Assembly: GCF_045062605.1 (NCBI RefSeq)
Contig: NZ_JBJGDW010000011.1
Location: 20,586 to 84,585 of the forward strand
Source of the DNA: Deinococcus sp045062605
Lineage (GTDB): Bacteria > Deinococcota > Deinococci > Deinococcales > Deinococcaceae
Length of the DNA stretch: 64,000 bases
Reading direction: 5' to 3'
The position numbers and the translations under genes were made by a program. Under the pieces are notes generated by a model. It saw only the letters and a program-made list of their open reading frames with translations. It searched no databases and was not told where the DNA came from. Of this stretch, positions 32,083 through 40,283 are shown one piece after another. Position 1 is the first letter of the stretch. Every line of letters begins with the position of its first letter.

Positions 32083-32946
32083 ATGTTAGCCATGCCCCAA
32101 AATGCCGTCATGGAATCTTTCTGGCTGGCGGTCACCAATCTGGGCCGCGATGAGGTCTTTATCGTGGTGCTGGCGCTGTACACCTGGCTGTGGAATCCGG
32201 GGGGCGGGCGCAATCTGGGCGTGGTCTTCGCGGGCAGCTATCTGGTCAACAGCGCCCTGAAATACGGCCTAAATCTGCCGCGCCCCTTCGCCAGCGATCC
32301 CAGCCTCGTTTCGGATGCGGCGCGGGCCACGGCAGGCGGGCCGGGGCTACCCAGCGGTCACGCTCAGATGTCGGCCACGCTCTGGGCAGGGATTGCCGCC
32401 CAGATGCGGCGGCCCGGCATGTGGGCCGCCGCAATCACATTGATCGCCCTGATCTCGGTTTCGCGGCTGGCACTGGGCGTGCATTACCCGTCGGATGTGA
32501 TCGTGGGCCTACTGCTGGGCGGCATTGCGGCGGCGGTGGCAGGGCGGGTGGCTTTCCCGGATGCCAGAACGTGGCGCTGGGCGGTTCCGGTGGTGGCGCT
32601 GCTGATCGCCACATTCCTGCCCGCCGGAACGCCGCGCGAGTACGGCACTGGTCTGGGCCTGTTCGCCGGATTCTGGTACGCCCGCCCCAACTTCACGCCG
32701 CCGCGTGATCTGGCCGGGCGGCTGATCGTGGGCGTGGCGGGGCTGCTGATCGTGTTCACCGTGTTTTTTGGGCTGGGGGCGCTGCCCGGTGCGGTCAAAG
32801 ACATCGGGCTGGTGCGGGCGCTACGCTACGCCGTGCTGGTGGTGGTGGCCGTGGAGGTGGTTCCCGCCGTGCTACGCCGCTGGCTGCCCCGCACGCCCTT
32901 GCCTGCTGTGGCCCACCCTCAATCTGAAACTGTGCCGCCACGCTGA
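32083..32946 (+). CDS. PAP2-family membrane phosphatase
   Basis: 287 residues. The three phosphatase motifs are present: KYGLNLPRPF (K-x6-RP), GLPSGHAQ (PSGH), and SRLALGVHYPSDV (SR-x5-H-x3-D). Seven or so hydrophobic helices, more than the minimal PAP2 core, extend the C-terminal half. Likely hydrolyses a lipid pyrophosphate or phosphatidic acid at the membrane, for example undecaprenyl diphosphate recycling. The start is uncertain among ATGs at 32083, 32092 and 32110. Confidence 0.88.
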   Translation: MLAMPQNAVMESFWLAVTNLGRDEVFIVVLALYTWLWNPGGGRNLGVVFAGSYLVNSALKYGLNLPRPFASDPSLVSDAARATAGGPGLPSGHAQMSATLWAGIAAQMRRPGMWAAAITLIALISVSRLALGVHYPSDVIVGLLLGGIAAAVAGRVAFPDARTWRWAVPVVALLIATFLPAGTPREYGTGLGLFAGFWYARPNFTPPRDLAGRLIVGVAGLLIVFTVFFGLGALPGAVKDIGLVRALRYAVLVVVAVEVVPAVLRRWLPRTPLPAVAHPQSETVPPR

Positions 32947-33047
32947 GGACGACTCCTTAAACTTTAAGTGAGCGTCATTGCAGTTTCAAAGCAATAAGGA
33001 CTGCCCTTGAGTTCAGATCAAGAGATGTTCCGGCTCAAGGAGGTTGT

Positions 33048-33779
33048 ATGCAGCGCACCGTCCGCCTGTCGCTCTGGCTCGCCGTTCCGCTCGCCCTCTT
33101 CATCCCCGCCATCTCGGCACTGGCGCAGTCAAACGGGGGCGCTGCACAGGGTGGGAATACTGTATAGGGTGGGAACACTGCGCCGCCCGCCGGAAATCCC
33201 CTGGCCATGACCTTCAAGGCCCCCGATCCAGCCCACGGCAAGGTACCATCGCACACCTGCCAGGGCTGCCACGGACCGGGGCTGGCCAGCATGAACAGCG
33301 CCATTCCGGGGCTGGCCGGGCAGAACCCCAGCTACACCCGGCTGCAACTCACCGTCTTCCGCGCCAGGCTGCGGCCCAGCGCCGTGATGTGGCAGCAGGC
33401 GGCCAAGCTTTCGGATCAGGACATCGCGGACATCGCCGCCTACGCCGCAACGCGGCAACCCGGCCCCGCCTGGAAGGTGGGCAGCGCCGACGCCGCTCTG
33501 GCCGCCAAGGGCGAAGCGCTGTTTCAGGCAGGCGACGGCCCCCGTAATATCATCGCCTGCGCCATCTGCCACGGCAGCGACGGGCGCGGGAGCGACTGCC
33601 TGGGTGTGGCGAGCATCACCAACCTGTCTCCAGACTGTGGCGGCAAGGTTCTGCACGAGTTCAAGGACACCCCGGAATTTGGCATCCCGCATCCCAATGC
33701 CATGCGAATCACCCTGCGTCCCATGACCGAAGAGGACCTGAAGGCCGTCCAGATCTATATCAGCAGCATGGGGAAATAG
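33048..33779 (+). pseudogene. Exported diheme cytochrome c interrupted by an amber codon
   Basis: From ATG 33048 (AGGAGG 4 bases upstream) the frame encodes a signal peptide (LSLWLAVPLALFIPAISALA) and QSNGGAAQGGNTV, then TAG at 33165-33167. The same frame continues as GGNTAPPAGNPLAMTFKAPD into two class I heme motifs, CQGCH (SHTCQGCHGPG) and CAICH (ACAICHGSDG), with later Met residues as ligands, as in cytochrome c4-like proteins. The stop lies where the second unit of an 18-bp duplication has TAG instead of CAG. Internal initiation at ATG 33207 would give a protein without a signal peptide. Read-through, a sequencing error or a dead gene are all possible. Confidence 0.75.
33147..33182. repeat. 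18-bp tandem duplication in the cytochrome c gene
   Basis: CAGGGTGGGAATACTGTA is followed directly by TAGGGTGGGAACACTGCG. The units differ at four positions, one of them the C-to-T change that creates the amber codon. Confidence 0.85.
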
Positions 33780-33807
33780 AGCACCGGTCTGGCTCCAGCG
33801 CCCACCA

Positions 33808-34134
33808 TCACCGCACCCGCACGCTTCGGCTGGCGGGTTGTTTCTTGATCCAGGCCACGAAACGGCGCACGTCCCCGTGGTCCAGCAGGGTGTCCACGGC
33901 GCAGTAGTCCTGCGCCAGTTCGGCGTTGCTGAAGGTGCGGTGCAGGAACTTGTGGCACGGGCCGCACAACATGACCGTGGGCAACCCCGACACCTTGGCC
34001 CCGCGCCGCCGCCCCTGCGAACGCGGGATCAGGTGATGCTCGGTCAGGTGCGGCGCGGCCCGCCCACACAGCGCGCAGGCAGGGGCAGTCTGCGGGGGCG
34101 GCGGCCAGGAGGATAGGGGCAGGCGGCGGGCCAT
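33808..34134 (-). CDS. HNH endonuclease-like small protein
   Basis: About 108 residues. The HNH core reads CALCGRAAPHLTEHHLIPRS, then LPTVMLCGPCHKFLHRTFSN, with zinc-type CxxC pairs (CALC, CGPC) and the catalytic-like His in EHHLIPRS. The C-terminus is basic (SRSVRVR). Family members are DNA endonucleases; the target is unknown, and a repair or mobile-element role is only inference. The start ATG 34134 (MARRLPLSS) is chosen near the domain; longer frames would include the 15-bp repeats upstream. Confidence 0.75.
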   Translation of the reverse strand: MARRLPLSSWPPPPQTAPACALCGRAAPHLTEHHLIPRSQGRRRGAKVSGLPTVMLCGPCHKFLHRTFSNAELAQDYCAVDTLLDHGDVRRFVAWIKKQPASRSVRVR

Positions 34135-34182
34135 CGGAGTTGGAGCATAGCCAGCGGGTGCAGGTGCGAGTGTGGCCCAGGA

Positions 34183-34227
34183 CAAGAAAACCCAGCGCAA
34201 GAAAATTCAGAGCAAGAAAACCCAGGC
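34183..34227. repeat. 15-bp tandem repeat x3 upstream of the HNH gene
   Basis: Units CAAGAAAACCCAGCG, CAAGAAAATTCAGAG and CAAGAAAACCCAGGC at 34183, 34198 and 34213. It lies between the divergent or convergent ends of the HNH and DUF1517 genes, about 50 bases before the HNH start. Confidence 0.8.
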
Positions 34228-34283
34228 ACACGCAAAGGAAGAGTCCGGGAAGTCGCCTCGCCCGACCTTCAGCCCTACCACTT

Positions 34284-35276
34284 CTACAACTTGGTCAGCT
34301 TCGGGTATTTCATGATCGCCTCGTCCTCGCTCAGGAATTCGCCTGGCGAGTCGGGGCTCCAGACCACCTCGGCGCGGATCAGGTCCGAGGCGTTGACGCT
34401 GCTGATGGTTTGCAGGGCGGCCCGCGCCTCGGCGGCGTTGGTCACCCCGGCGGGGGGCAGGTTCCCCAGCGCGTGCGCGGCCACGGCTATGGTTACGGCC
34501 AGATACACGTCGCCCACATCGCTCTTGTACTCATAGTTGCCCTGGTGGGTAAAGCCGGTCTTGGGGTCTTTGTTCTGGTAGTTGCTAGTGGTCTGTTCGG
34601 TAAAGGCCGAGCGAGCCTCGGTGGCCCAGGCCCCCACCTGACTGTCGGCAGAGTTGGGCGCACCCTGGGCGCGTTCCACGTTGCCGTAGACCCAGCGTTC
34701 GGGGTGGCGCAGGGCCACCAGCGCGGCTTCCTGAAGCATGCGCGCCAGCCCAGCGTTCGTGTCGGGGTCTCCGTTCTCGGCCACCCGTTGAAAGGCTTTC
34801 TTGACCTCGTCTCCCTCGGCCAGCAGCAGTTGCACGCTGACGGCCTGGGCGGTGCCGCTCAGCGATCCCAGCGCGCCGCCCAGACCCCGTGTGCCGCCTG
34901 CCCCACCGGCGCTCAGGCTGCTGCGCATGTAACCCACCACTATGAAGACCAGCACCCCCACGACGATGATCCCGATCAATCCAGAGCCGCCGCCCCCACC
35001 GCCGTAGCCGTAACCGCCGCCCCCATTGATGATGATCGGCCCGGAGTAACCGCCGCCGGAATACCCGCCACCCCGCGAAAAGCCGCCCCCTGAATTGCCT
35101 CCGAAACTGCCACCGCCGCCGCCGCCACCCGAACTACTGCCGCCGAAACCGCCACCGGACTGCGCCAGGACAGCCCCCGACAGGCCCAGCGCGCCCAGAG
35201 ACAGCACTAGGGCAGCCAGCCAGATCAGCAGGCCACGCGATCGGAAACGGCGGGCAGAGGGTCCAGGGACGTTCAT
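34284..35276 (-). CDS. DUF1517 family membrane protein
   Basis: 330 residues. An N-terminal hydrophobic helix/signal (LLIWLAALVLSLGALGLSGA) is followed by a very Gly/Ser-rich stretch of about 60 residues and then a second helix (SGLIGIIVVGVLVFIVVGYM). The C-terminal domain (AVSVQLLLAEGDEVKKAFQR ... YKSDVGDVYLAVTIAVAAHA) matches DUF1517, known from cyanobacteria, plants and other bacteria but without a defined function. A -10 box (TAGACT on the minus strand, 35283-35288) lies 6 bases before the ATG. Confidence 0.8.
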   Translation of the reverse strand: MNVPGPSARRFRSRGLLIWLAALVLSLGALGLSGAVLAQSGGGFGGSSSGGGGGGGSFGGNSGGGFSRGGGYSGGGYSGPIIINGGGGYGYGGGGGGSGLIGIIVVGVLVFIVVGYMRSSLSAGGAGGTRGLGGALGSLSGTAQAVSVQLLLAEGDEVKKAFQRVAENGDPDTNAGLARMLQEAALVALRHPERWVYGNVERAQGAPNSADSQVGAWATEARSAFTEQTTSNYQNKDPKTGFTHQGNYEYKSDVGDVYLAVTIAVAAHALGNLPPAGVTNAAEARAALQTISSVNASDLIRAEVVWSPDSPGEFLSEDEAIMKYPKLTKL

Positions 35277-35348
35277 ACCCGCAGTCTACGGCCCAGACGC
35301 CGAAGGGGTTCCCATACACCTCCCTCCCGGCGACGGGTACACTCGGCT

Positions 35349-35723
35349 GTGACCTCCGAACCCCGATCCACCATTACGCTGACTCCCGACGAGTGGCAAG
35401 CCTTTCAGGACCGCCTGTACGAGCGGGACGACCGTCTGGAACTCCGCGTGCCAGATACCGTGGTGCGGCGCGACGAGACCGTGGACCCCTACGTCCTGAG
35501 CGCCCACGCCGAGGCCCTGCAAAGCGGCGAGGTGGAAGGCGACGTGTGGGGCACCCTGGAAGACATCGACGAGAGCGCCGCAGACGAGCAGGAGGCGTGG
35601 GAGAAGATCACGGCCTTCTACCTGGGACGGGGCAGCGTCCTGGTGCGCGTGACTGGTCTGGACGAGCCGGAAGAGTGGATCTTCACTGAGGAACTGGCCC
35701 ATCGCCTGGGCCTGATCATCTAG
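35349..35723 (+). CDS. Acidic small protein of unknown function
   Basis: 124 residues, strongly acidic (many Asp/Glu, for example GTLEDIDESAADEQEAWEKI), no signal peptide or recognised domain. Ends in a hydrophobic HRLGLII. The GTG start follows TACACT by 5 bases. Its codon usage and length suggest a genuine gene. Confidence 0.55.
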   Translation: MTSEPRSTITLTPDEWQAFQDRLYERDDRLELRVPDTVVRRDETVDPYVLSAHAEALQSGEVEGDVWGTLEDIDESAADEQEAWEKITAFYLGRGSVLVRVTGLDEPEEWIFTEELAHRLGLII

Positions 35724-35815
35724 GAAACACAGGAGTAGGCTGGCAGTCGCTGGGGTAAACCCGCGCTGAAGTGTGGCTCATCTCGCACAGATGAGGGACG
35801 CGTAGGCTGGTTCTC

Positions 35816-36715
35816 ATGTCAAACCGTAACCCACACTTTCCCATCAAACGTCTGCTGGCTCTGGGCGCACTTATCGGCGCGGGCGCGTATTACTTCAGCC
35901 GTGAGCAGAACCGCAAGGCGCTGGACGCCAAACTGGCCGAACTGGGGCTGAAAGACGCCGCTCAGGATGTGGGCAGCAGCGTGACCAAGGGCTGGGAGAA
36001 GACCAGGGATGCCGCCGCCCAGGCCGGAAACGTGATCGCCGACAAGGCGGGCGAGATCAAGGACGCCGCCGCCGAGGGTGGGGCTGGGGCCGCCGTCGAC
36101 AAGGCCAAAGAAGTTGCAGGTGACGTGAAAGCAGCCGTGGGTCAGGCCGCTGGACAGGCTAGGGAAGCGGCACAGGACGTGGGCAAAGAGGCCAAGCAGG
36201 AAGGCCAGGACGCCGCCGCCCAGGCGCAGGACAAGGCCGAGCAGCTCAAGGCCAGGGCTACGGACGCCGTGGACGAGGCCAAAGACAAGGCGCAGGAGGT
36301 GGCTGGGCAGGTACAGGACAAGGCCGAACAGGTGAAAGACAAGGCGCAGGAAGCTGCCGCCGATGCAAAGGATAAGGCCCAGACCACAGCCGCTCAGGCC
36401 AGGGAAAAGGCCACGGACGCTGCAGATCAGGCGAAGGCTGCTGCCCAGGATGCTGGAGCTGCCAGCCAGAACAAGGTTGCCGAAGCCCAGGGCGGCACAC
36501 GCGACTTCATCGCCGAGGCCCGCGCGCAGGCCGAGAAGCAGGCGGCCAAGGCTGCCGACGACGCCACCCACCACCAGGGCAGCGATCTAAGCAACAACGC
36601 CCGCAACGCTGCGCAGGGCGTGAAGGCCAATATGCAGAACACCGCCCAGGACGGCCCGCAGAAGACCGCCAACGACGTGAAGAACGCGGCCAGCGAAACC
36701 AAGCGCAATCTCTAA
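35816..36715 (+). CDS. LEA group 3-like protein with N-terminal membrane anchor
   Basis: 299 residues. A hydrophobic segment (RLLALGALIGAGAYYF, residues 11-26) is followed by a long Ala/Lys/Asp/Glu/Gln-rich region of imperfect 11-residue repeats (for example DKAEQVKDKAQEAAADAKDK), predicted amphipathic helix and natively unfolded, as in late embryogenesis abundant group 3 proteins. Such proteins protect membranes and enzymes in drying; Deinococcus is known to carry LEA-like proteins. A membrane anchor would place it along the inner membrane. A -10 box TAGGCT (35803-35808) lies 7 bases before the ATG (leaderless), and an intrinsic terminator follows, so it is a single-gene unit. Confidence 0.85.
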   Translation: MSNRNPHFPIKRLLALGALIGAGAYYFSREQNRKALDAKLAELGLKDAAQDVGSSVTKGWEKTRDAAAQAGNVIADKAGEIKDAAAEGGAGAAVDKAKEVAGDVKAAVGQAAGQAREAAQDVGKEAKQEGQDAAAQAQDKAEQLKARATDAVDEAKDKAQEVAGQVQDKAEQVKDKAQEAAADAKDKAQTTAAQAREKATDAADQAKAAAQDAGAASQNKVAEAQGGTRDFIAEARAQAEKQAAKAADDATHHQGSDLSNNARNAAQGVKANMQNTAQDGPQKTANDVKNAASETKRNL

Positions 36716-36734
36716 AGCGCTGCAAGGAAAAAGG

Positions 36735-36757
36735 CCTCCCCATGCGGGGGGTTTTTT
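36735..36757 (+). terminator. Intrinsic terminator of the LEA-like gene
   Basis: CTCCCC (36736-36741) pairs with GGGGGG (36746-36751), followed by TTTTTT. It starts 20 bases after the stop. The rest of the spacer to 37003 holds no gene that can be supported. Confidence 0.85.
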
Positions 36758-37003
36758 CATGTCTCCGAAATTGAGATTCAAGCCTTGCCCTGTCGTCGGG
36801 CAGAAATCCACAGACAAGCCAGCAGAAGCGGTTATGGGCAGTGAGCTGGACCGTCACTGAGCATTTTTCGGACGGCGAATTTGTGCAGACCCTCACGGCA
36901 CAGTTTGAAAGGAGCCAGGAGCGCAGATACTGCACCCCTAACCCCAACCTTTAAACGAGCGTCTGACACTGGGGAGGCGTAACGTTCCCCAGTCCTTAAA
37001 TAC

Positions 37004-37825
37004 TCAGTCCCAGTCGGGCGCGACGCTGGCCGGGTTGGCGAGGCGTTCGCCCTGACCATCCAGCGCGGCGATCCGTTCCATGTCCTCCTCGCTCAGCTTG
37101 AGGTCCAGCGCCTTCATGTTGCTTTTCAGATGTTCTCGGCTGGTGGACGACGGAATCACCGAGTAGCCCTGCTGTATGGCCCAGGCCAGCGCCACCTGTG
37201 CGGGCGTGGCGTCATGGGATTTGGCAATGTCATTCAACACGTCGTCTCCCATCACCTTGCCCACGGCCAGCGTCATATAGGAAGTCAAGTGAATGCCTTC
37301 CTGGCGGGCGAAGTCTGCCAGCCTGCGGTTTTGCAGGTAGGGGTGAATTTCCACCTGATTGGTGGCGATGGGCAGATCGCCCAGCAGATCGCGGGCCTGT
37401 TTCAGCAGGGCGATGGTGAAGTTGGACACGCCGATCTGGCGGGTCAGGCCCTGCGAGTGGGCGTCGGCCAGCGCGCCCAGATATTCCTCGGCACTGACCG
37501 GGCCGCGCGGGGCAGGCCAGTGGATCAGGGTCAGGTCCACGGCGTCCGTCTGAAGCTTATCCAGGCTTTCGCGCAAACTGGGCACCAGTTTGTCGGCGCT
37601 GTAGTTGTCAGGCTTGATCTTGGTGGTGATGTACAACTCGCTGCGGTCCACGCCGCTGCTGGCGATGGTTTCGCCAATTTCGCCCTCGTTGGCGTAACCC
37701 TGTGCGGTGTCGATCACGCGGTAGCCCACTTCCAGCGCGTCACGCACGGAATCCCTGACCACCTGATCTTTCAGGCGAAAGGTTCCCAGTCCGAAGGGCG
37801 GCACGGTCCAAGTTGATGCAGTCAT
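37004..37825 (-). CDS. Aldo/keto reductase
   Basis: 273 residues, the usual length of AKR5-type bacterial reductases. The catalytic tetrad is visible: DTAQGYANEGEIG holds the Asp and Tyr, TTKIKPDNYSADK the Lys, and LTLIHWPAP the His. IGVSNFTIALLKQ and VIPSSTSREHLKSNM bind NADPH. Reduces small aldehydes or ketones such as 2,5-diketo-gluconate or methylglyoxal; the exact substrate is unknown. Confidence 0.92.
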   Translation of the reverse strand: MTASTWTVPPFGLGTFRLKDQVVRDSVRDALEVGYRVIDTAQGYANEGEIGETIASSGVDRSELYITTKIKPDNYSADKLVPSLRESLDKLQTDAVDLTLIHWPAPRGPVSAEEYLGALADAHSQGLTRQIGVSNFTIALLKQARDLLGDLPIATNQVEIHPYLQNRRLADFARQEGIHLTSYMTLAVGKVMGDDVLNDIAKSHDATPAQVALAWAIQQGYSVIPSSTSREHLKSNMKALDLKLSEEDMERIAALDGQGERLANPASVAPDWD

Positions 37826-37904
37826 CCCGGTATGATGCCGCGCCGGGAGGAAGGGGACAAGAACCGTTTTTCTTCATGCGAGTTTCTCGGTTTCTCTACC
37901 GCGC

Positions 37905-38888
37905 CTATGCTGAGGCCGAGGCCCACGGATCAAACCGCATTCCCACCGCGACACCCGACGAGTTGACCCAAGCTTGAGCAGGCTGGGCGCGGCGGGCCTC
38001 GGGCTGAACGGTCTGTACGCGCACTGCACCGTTGCCACAGGCGATCAGCACTCCACTGACGTCCATACCCAGAATCTCACCGGGCTGGCCCTCACCCTCC
38101 TCCACGCTCAGGCCACCCAGCTTGAAGCGTGAGCCGCCCAGAAATGCGGTGGTCTGCGGCCAGGCGGCCACGCCCCGGTAACGGTTGACCACGGCCTGCG
38201 CCGAATCGGTCCAGCGCACGAAGCCGTCTTCCTTGACCAGCATCGGCGCGTAGGTGGCCGCCGCGTCGTCCTGGGATATGGGCACAAGGTCTCCCCTGTC
38301 CAGCAGTTCTAACGCCGTCACGATCAACCGCGCGGCCTGCTCCGCTAGGGCGTCTGACAGGTCCAGACTGGTCCACGCCGGGGCAATCGGCAGTTCCTCC
38401 TGAAGCAGAATCGGCCCCGTGTCCATGCCAGGATCGGTCTGCATGATGGTGGTCCCCGTGACGCCCTCGCCGCCTATCAGCGCCCACTGAATTGGCGCAG
38501 CACCCCGGTAGGCAGGCAGCAGGCTGGTGTGGGTGTTCAGAAAGCCGTACCTGGGAATGTCGAGGACAGAGGCGGGCAAAATCTTGCCGTAGGCGCAGGT
38601 CACGGCCACATCTGCGCGGCTGCCCCGCAGAACGGCCTCGAAGTCTGCGTTGCGCCGGAGTTTAACCGGCTGGGCCAGTGGCAACCCCAGTTCGGTGGCC
38701 CGCGCGGCAACGGGCGGAGGCGTCAGCTTCAGGCCGCGTCCTACGGGCTTGTCCGGCTGGGCCACCACCAGCACGACTTCAAACTGCGCGCAGATGGCCT
38801 CCAGAACGGGCAGCGCGAAGGCCGGGGAGCCGAAGAAAGCCACCTTCAGACCCTGCAACTCCAGACCCTGCAACTCACGCACCGCCAC
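37905..38888 (-). CDS. fmt: Methionyl-tRNA formyltransferase
   Basis: 327 residues. LKVAFFGSPAFALPVLEAI begins the formyl-transfer domain; GFLNTHTSLLPAYRGAAPIQ contains the catalytic NxH...SLLPAYRG block, and DPGMDTGPILLQEELP the later conserved Asp region. Formylates Met-tRNAi. The first 14 codons (MAVRELQGLELQGL) are encoded by a 15-bp duplication that overlaps the end of def; family members usually begin at or just before LKVAFFGSP, so the 5-residue repeat is extra. Confidence 0.96.
   Translation of the reverse strand: MAVRELQGLELQGLKVAFFGSPAFALPVLEAICAQFEVVLVVAQPDKPVGRGLKLTPPPVAARATELGLPLAQPVKLRRNADFEAVLRGSRADVAVTCAYGKILPASVLDIPRYGFLNTHTSLLPAYRGAAPIQWALIGGEGVTGTTIMQTDPGMDTGPILLQEELPIAPAWTSLDLSDALAEQAARLIVTALELLDRGDLVPISQDDAAATYAPMLVKEDGFVRWTDSAQAVVNRYRGVAAWPQTTAFLGGSRFKLGGLSVEEGEGQPGEILGMDVSGVLIACGNGAVRVQTVQPEARRAQPAQAWVNSSGVAVGMRFDPWASASA
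38847..38876. repeat. 15-bp tandem duplication at the def/fmt junction
   Basis: CAGACCCTGCAACTC occurs twice in direct succession, at 38847 and 38862. On the minus strand it encodes ELQGL twice at the N-terminus of Fmt, and its last two bases overlap the def stop codon. Confidence 0.9.
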
Positions 38889-39555
38889 GCTCGCGGCGCA
38901 GGCGGTCTGCCCCGGCCAGATCGCTGATCAGCGCCTTGGACTTCTGCTGCAACGCCAGCAACTCCTTGCGGTAGTCGTCAGTCACCTCGGGGGGCAGGCG
39001 GTCCAGGAACAACACGCCGTCCAGGTGGTCCAGCTCGTGCTGAAAGACGCGGGCCAGATAATCCTCGGCCTCCAAGATCTGCTGATTACCGTCCAGATCG
39101 GTGTATCTGACCGATACGGCGCGGGCACGGGGCACGCCTTCCTCGTAGATGCCGGGGATGCTCAGGCAGCCTTCCTGGTAGGACCGGTCCTTTTTCTTGT
39201 TCAGCACGCTGACCACCGGATTGATCATCACGAAGTCGCGCAGCACCCGCGAGCGCAATGGGGAGTCCTGGCCCTCATTCTCTTCCTCGTCGTCCTCGTA
39301 TTCCACGGCCACGAACATGCGTACTGGCAGGCCCACCTGCGGCGCGGCGAGGCCCACCCCACGCGCCTCGAACATGGTTTCCAGCATGGTCTGGGCCACC
39401 TGCTGCACATTCTGCGGCCCCACCCCCGGCACATTGAACGTGTCGGTCAGGGTCAGGGGTTTGGCCTTGCGGCGCAGGATCGGATCGCCGTACAGGCGCA
39501 GCGGATACACGCGCGCCTCGGCAGGGGTCCAGATGGGAGTCGTTTGCCCGGTCAT
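38875..39555 (-). CDS. def: Peptide deformylase
   Basis: About 226 residues. All three motifs are present: GVGLAAPQVG, EGCLSIPG and the metal-binding QHELDHLDG (HExxH). An acidic insertion between motifs 1 and 2 (EYEDDEEENEGQDSPL) is longer than in E. coli. Removes the formyl group from nascent proteins, the counterpart of Fmt, with which it overlaps by 14 bases. The start ATG 39555 (MTGQTTPIWT) is chosen near the domain. Confidence 0.96.
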   Translation of the reverse strand: MTGQTTPIWTPAEARVYPLRLYGDPILRRKAKPLTLTDTFNVPGVGPQNVQQVAQTMLETMFEARGVGLAAPQVGLPVRMFVAVEYEDDEEENEGQDSPLRSRVLRDFVMINPVVSVLNKKKDRSYQEGCLSIPGIYEEGVPRARAVSVRYTDLDGNQQILEAEDYLARVFQHELDHLDGVLFLDRLPPEVTDDYRKELLALQQKSKALISDLAGADRLRRERGGA

Positions 39556-39644
39556 AGTGCTGTCTGTTTTACCAGACGGACGGGAGGAAGACAGAGGCAT
39601 GGGTCAATTTGTGCGGGGGCTGGCCGCCCATGAGCTGGCCCAAC

Positions 39645-39893
39645 TCACGGCCCATCCCGTTTGCTGAAGACCGCCAGGGTGGCCGCACCCAAAACCCCAG
39701 TCAGGCCCAGCACCAGCGGCAGATCGTGGCCGCGCAGGAAAGCGTCGGTGGTTAGGGCCAGTCCCGTAATGCTGGCAATCAGGATGACGGCCAGCGCCGC
39801 CCAGGTCACGCCGTGGCGCGACACCTGAAAGCCCCAGCCCGCCCCTGCCAGCAGCAGACACAGCAGGCCCAGCCAGCCGCGCAGATCGTCCAT
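39645..39893 (-). CDS. Small two- or three-helix membrane protein
   Basis: About 82 residues, almost entirely hydrophobic (WLGLLCLLLAGAGWGFQV, WAALAVILIASITGLALT, LVLGLTGVLGAATLAVF) with a basic end (SKRDGP). No family was recognised. The start at 39893 (MDDLRGW) avoids an unlikely soluble extension; 39908 is an alternative. Confidence 0.5.
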   Translation of the reverse strand: MDDLRGWLGLLCLLLAGAGWGFQVSRHGVTWAALAVILIASITGLALTTDAFLRGHDLPLVLGLTGVLGAATLAVFSKRDGP

Positions 39894-40283
39894 GCCACCG
39901 AGCATAGCCGCTGGGTCTGTCAGTTTGGCAAAAAACATTGGACCAGAACTACATTGATTATGGGGCCAACCACATTTTTTTGAGATGGGAACCATCATCT
40001 GGCACGAAATGACTCAGCATTCGGGCGCCCAAGGTATCTGGCAGCGTTCATTTAATCAGACTTCGTTCACGAATCCAGAACTGCTCCCGCTTTTAGAGAT
40101 GTGCTTTCGAAGAGGCGGCCCCCAGACAAATTGATGGACTGCTTCAAAACGTCAGAATGCAAGTGGTTCAGACCAGAGCAATTCAGACCATCTTACGAAG
40201 TGATTGGTTTGCGGGGATTAATTCCAGGGGGGCTTTACAAAGCTCAATGGTTCCGTCCATAATCCCGAATTGGAGGCAACAAC
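39894..40283. other. AT-richer intergenic region
   Basis: About 390 bases, clearly lower in GC than the surroundings, with no supportable ORF on either strand. It may contain the promoter and regulatory sites of the following gene, whose ATG is preceded by GGAGG at 40272-40276. No known motif was recognised. Confidence 0.4.

Noticed and set aside
34140..35093. Long plus-strand frame opposite DUF1517
   Set aside because: Antisense of the DUF1517 gene, with His/Gln/Arg-rich composition typical of shadow frames.
39894..40283. A radiation/desiccation response motif (long palindrome) before the 139-residue gene
   Set aside because: The region was read for the palindromic motif known from Deinococcus but no convincing match was found.
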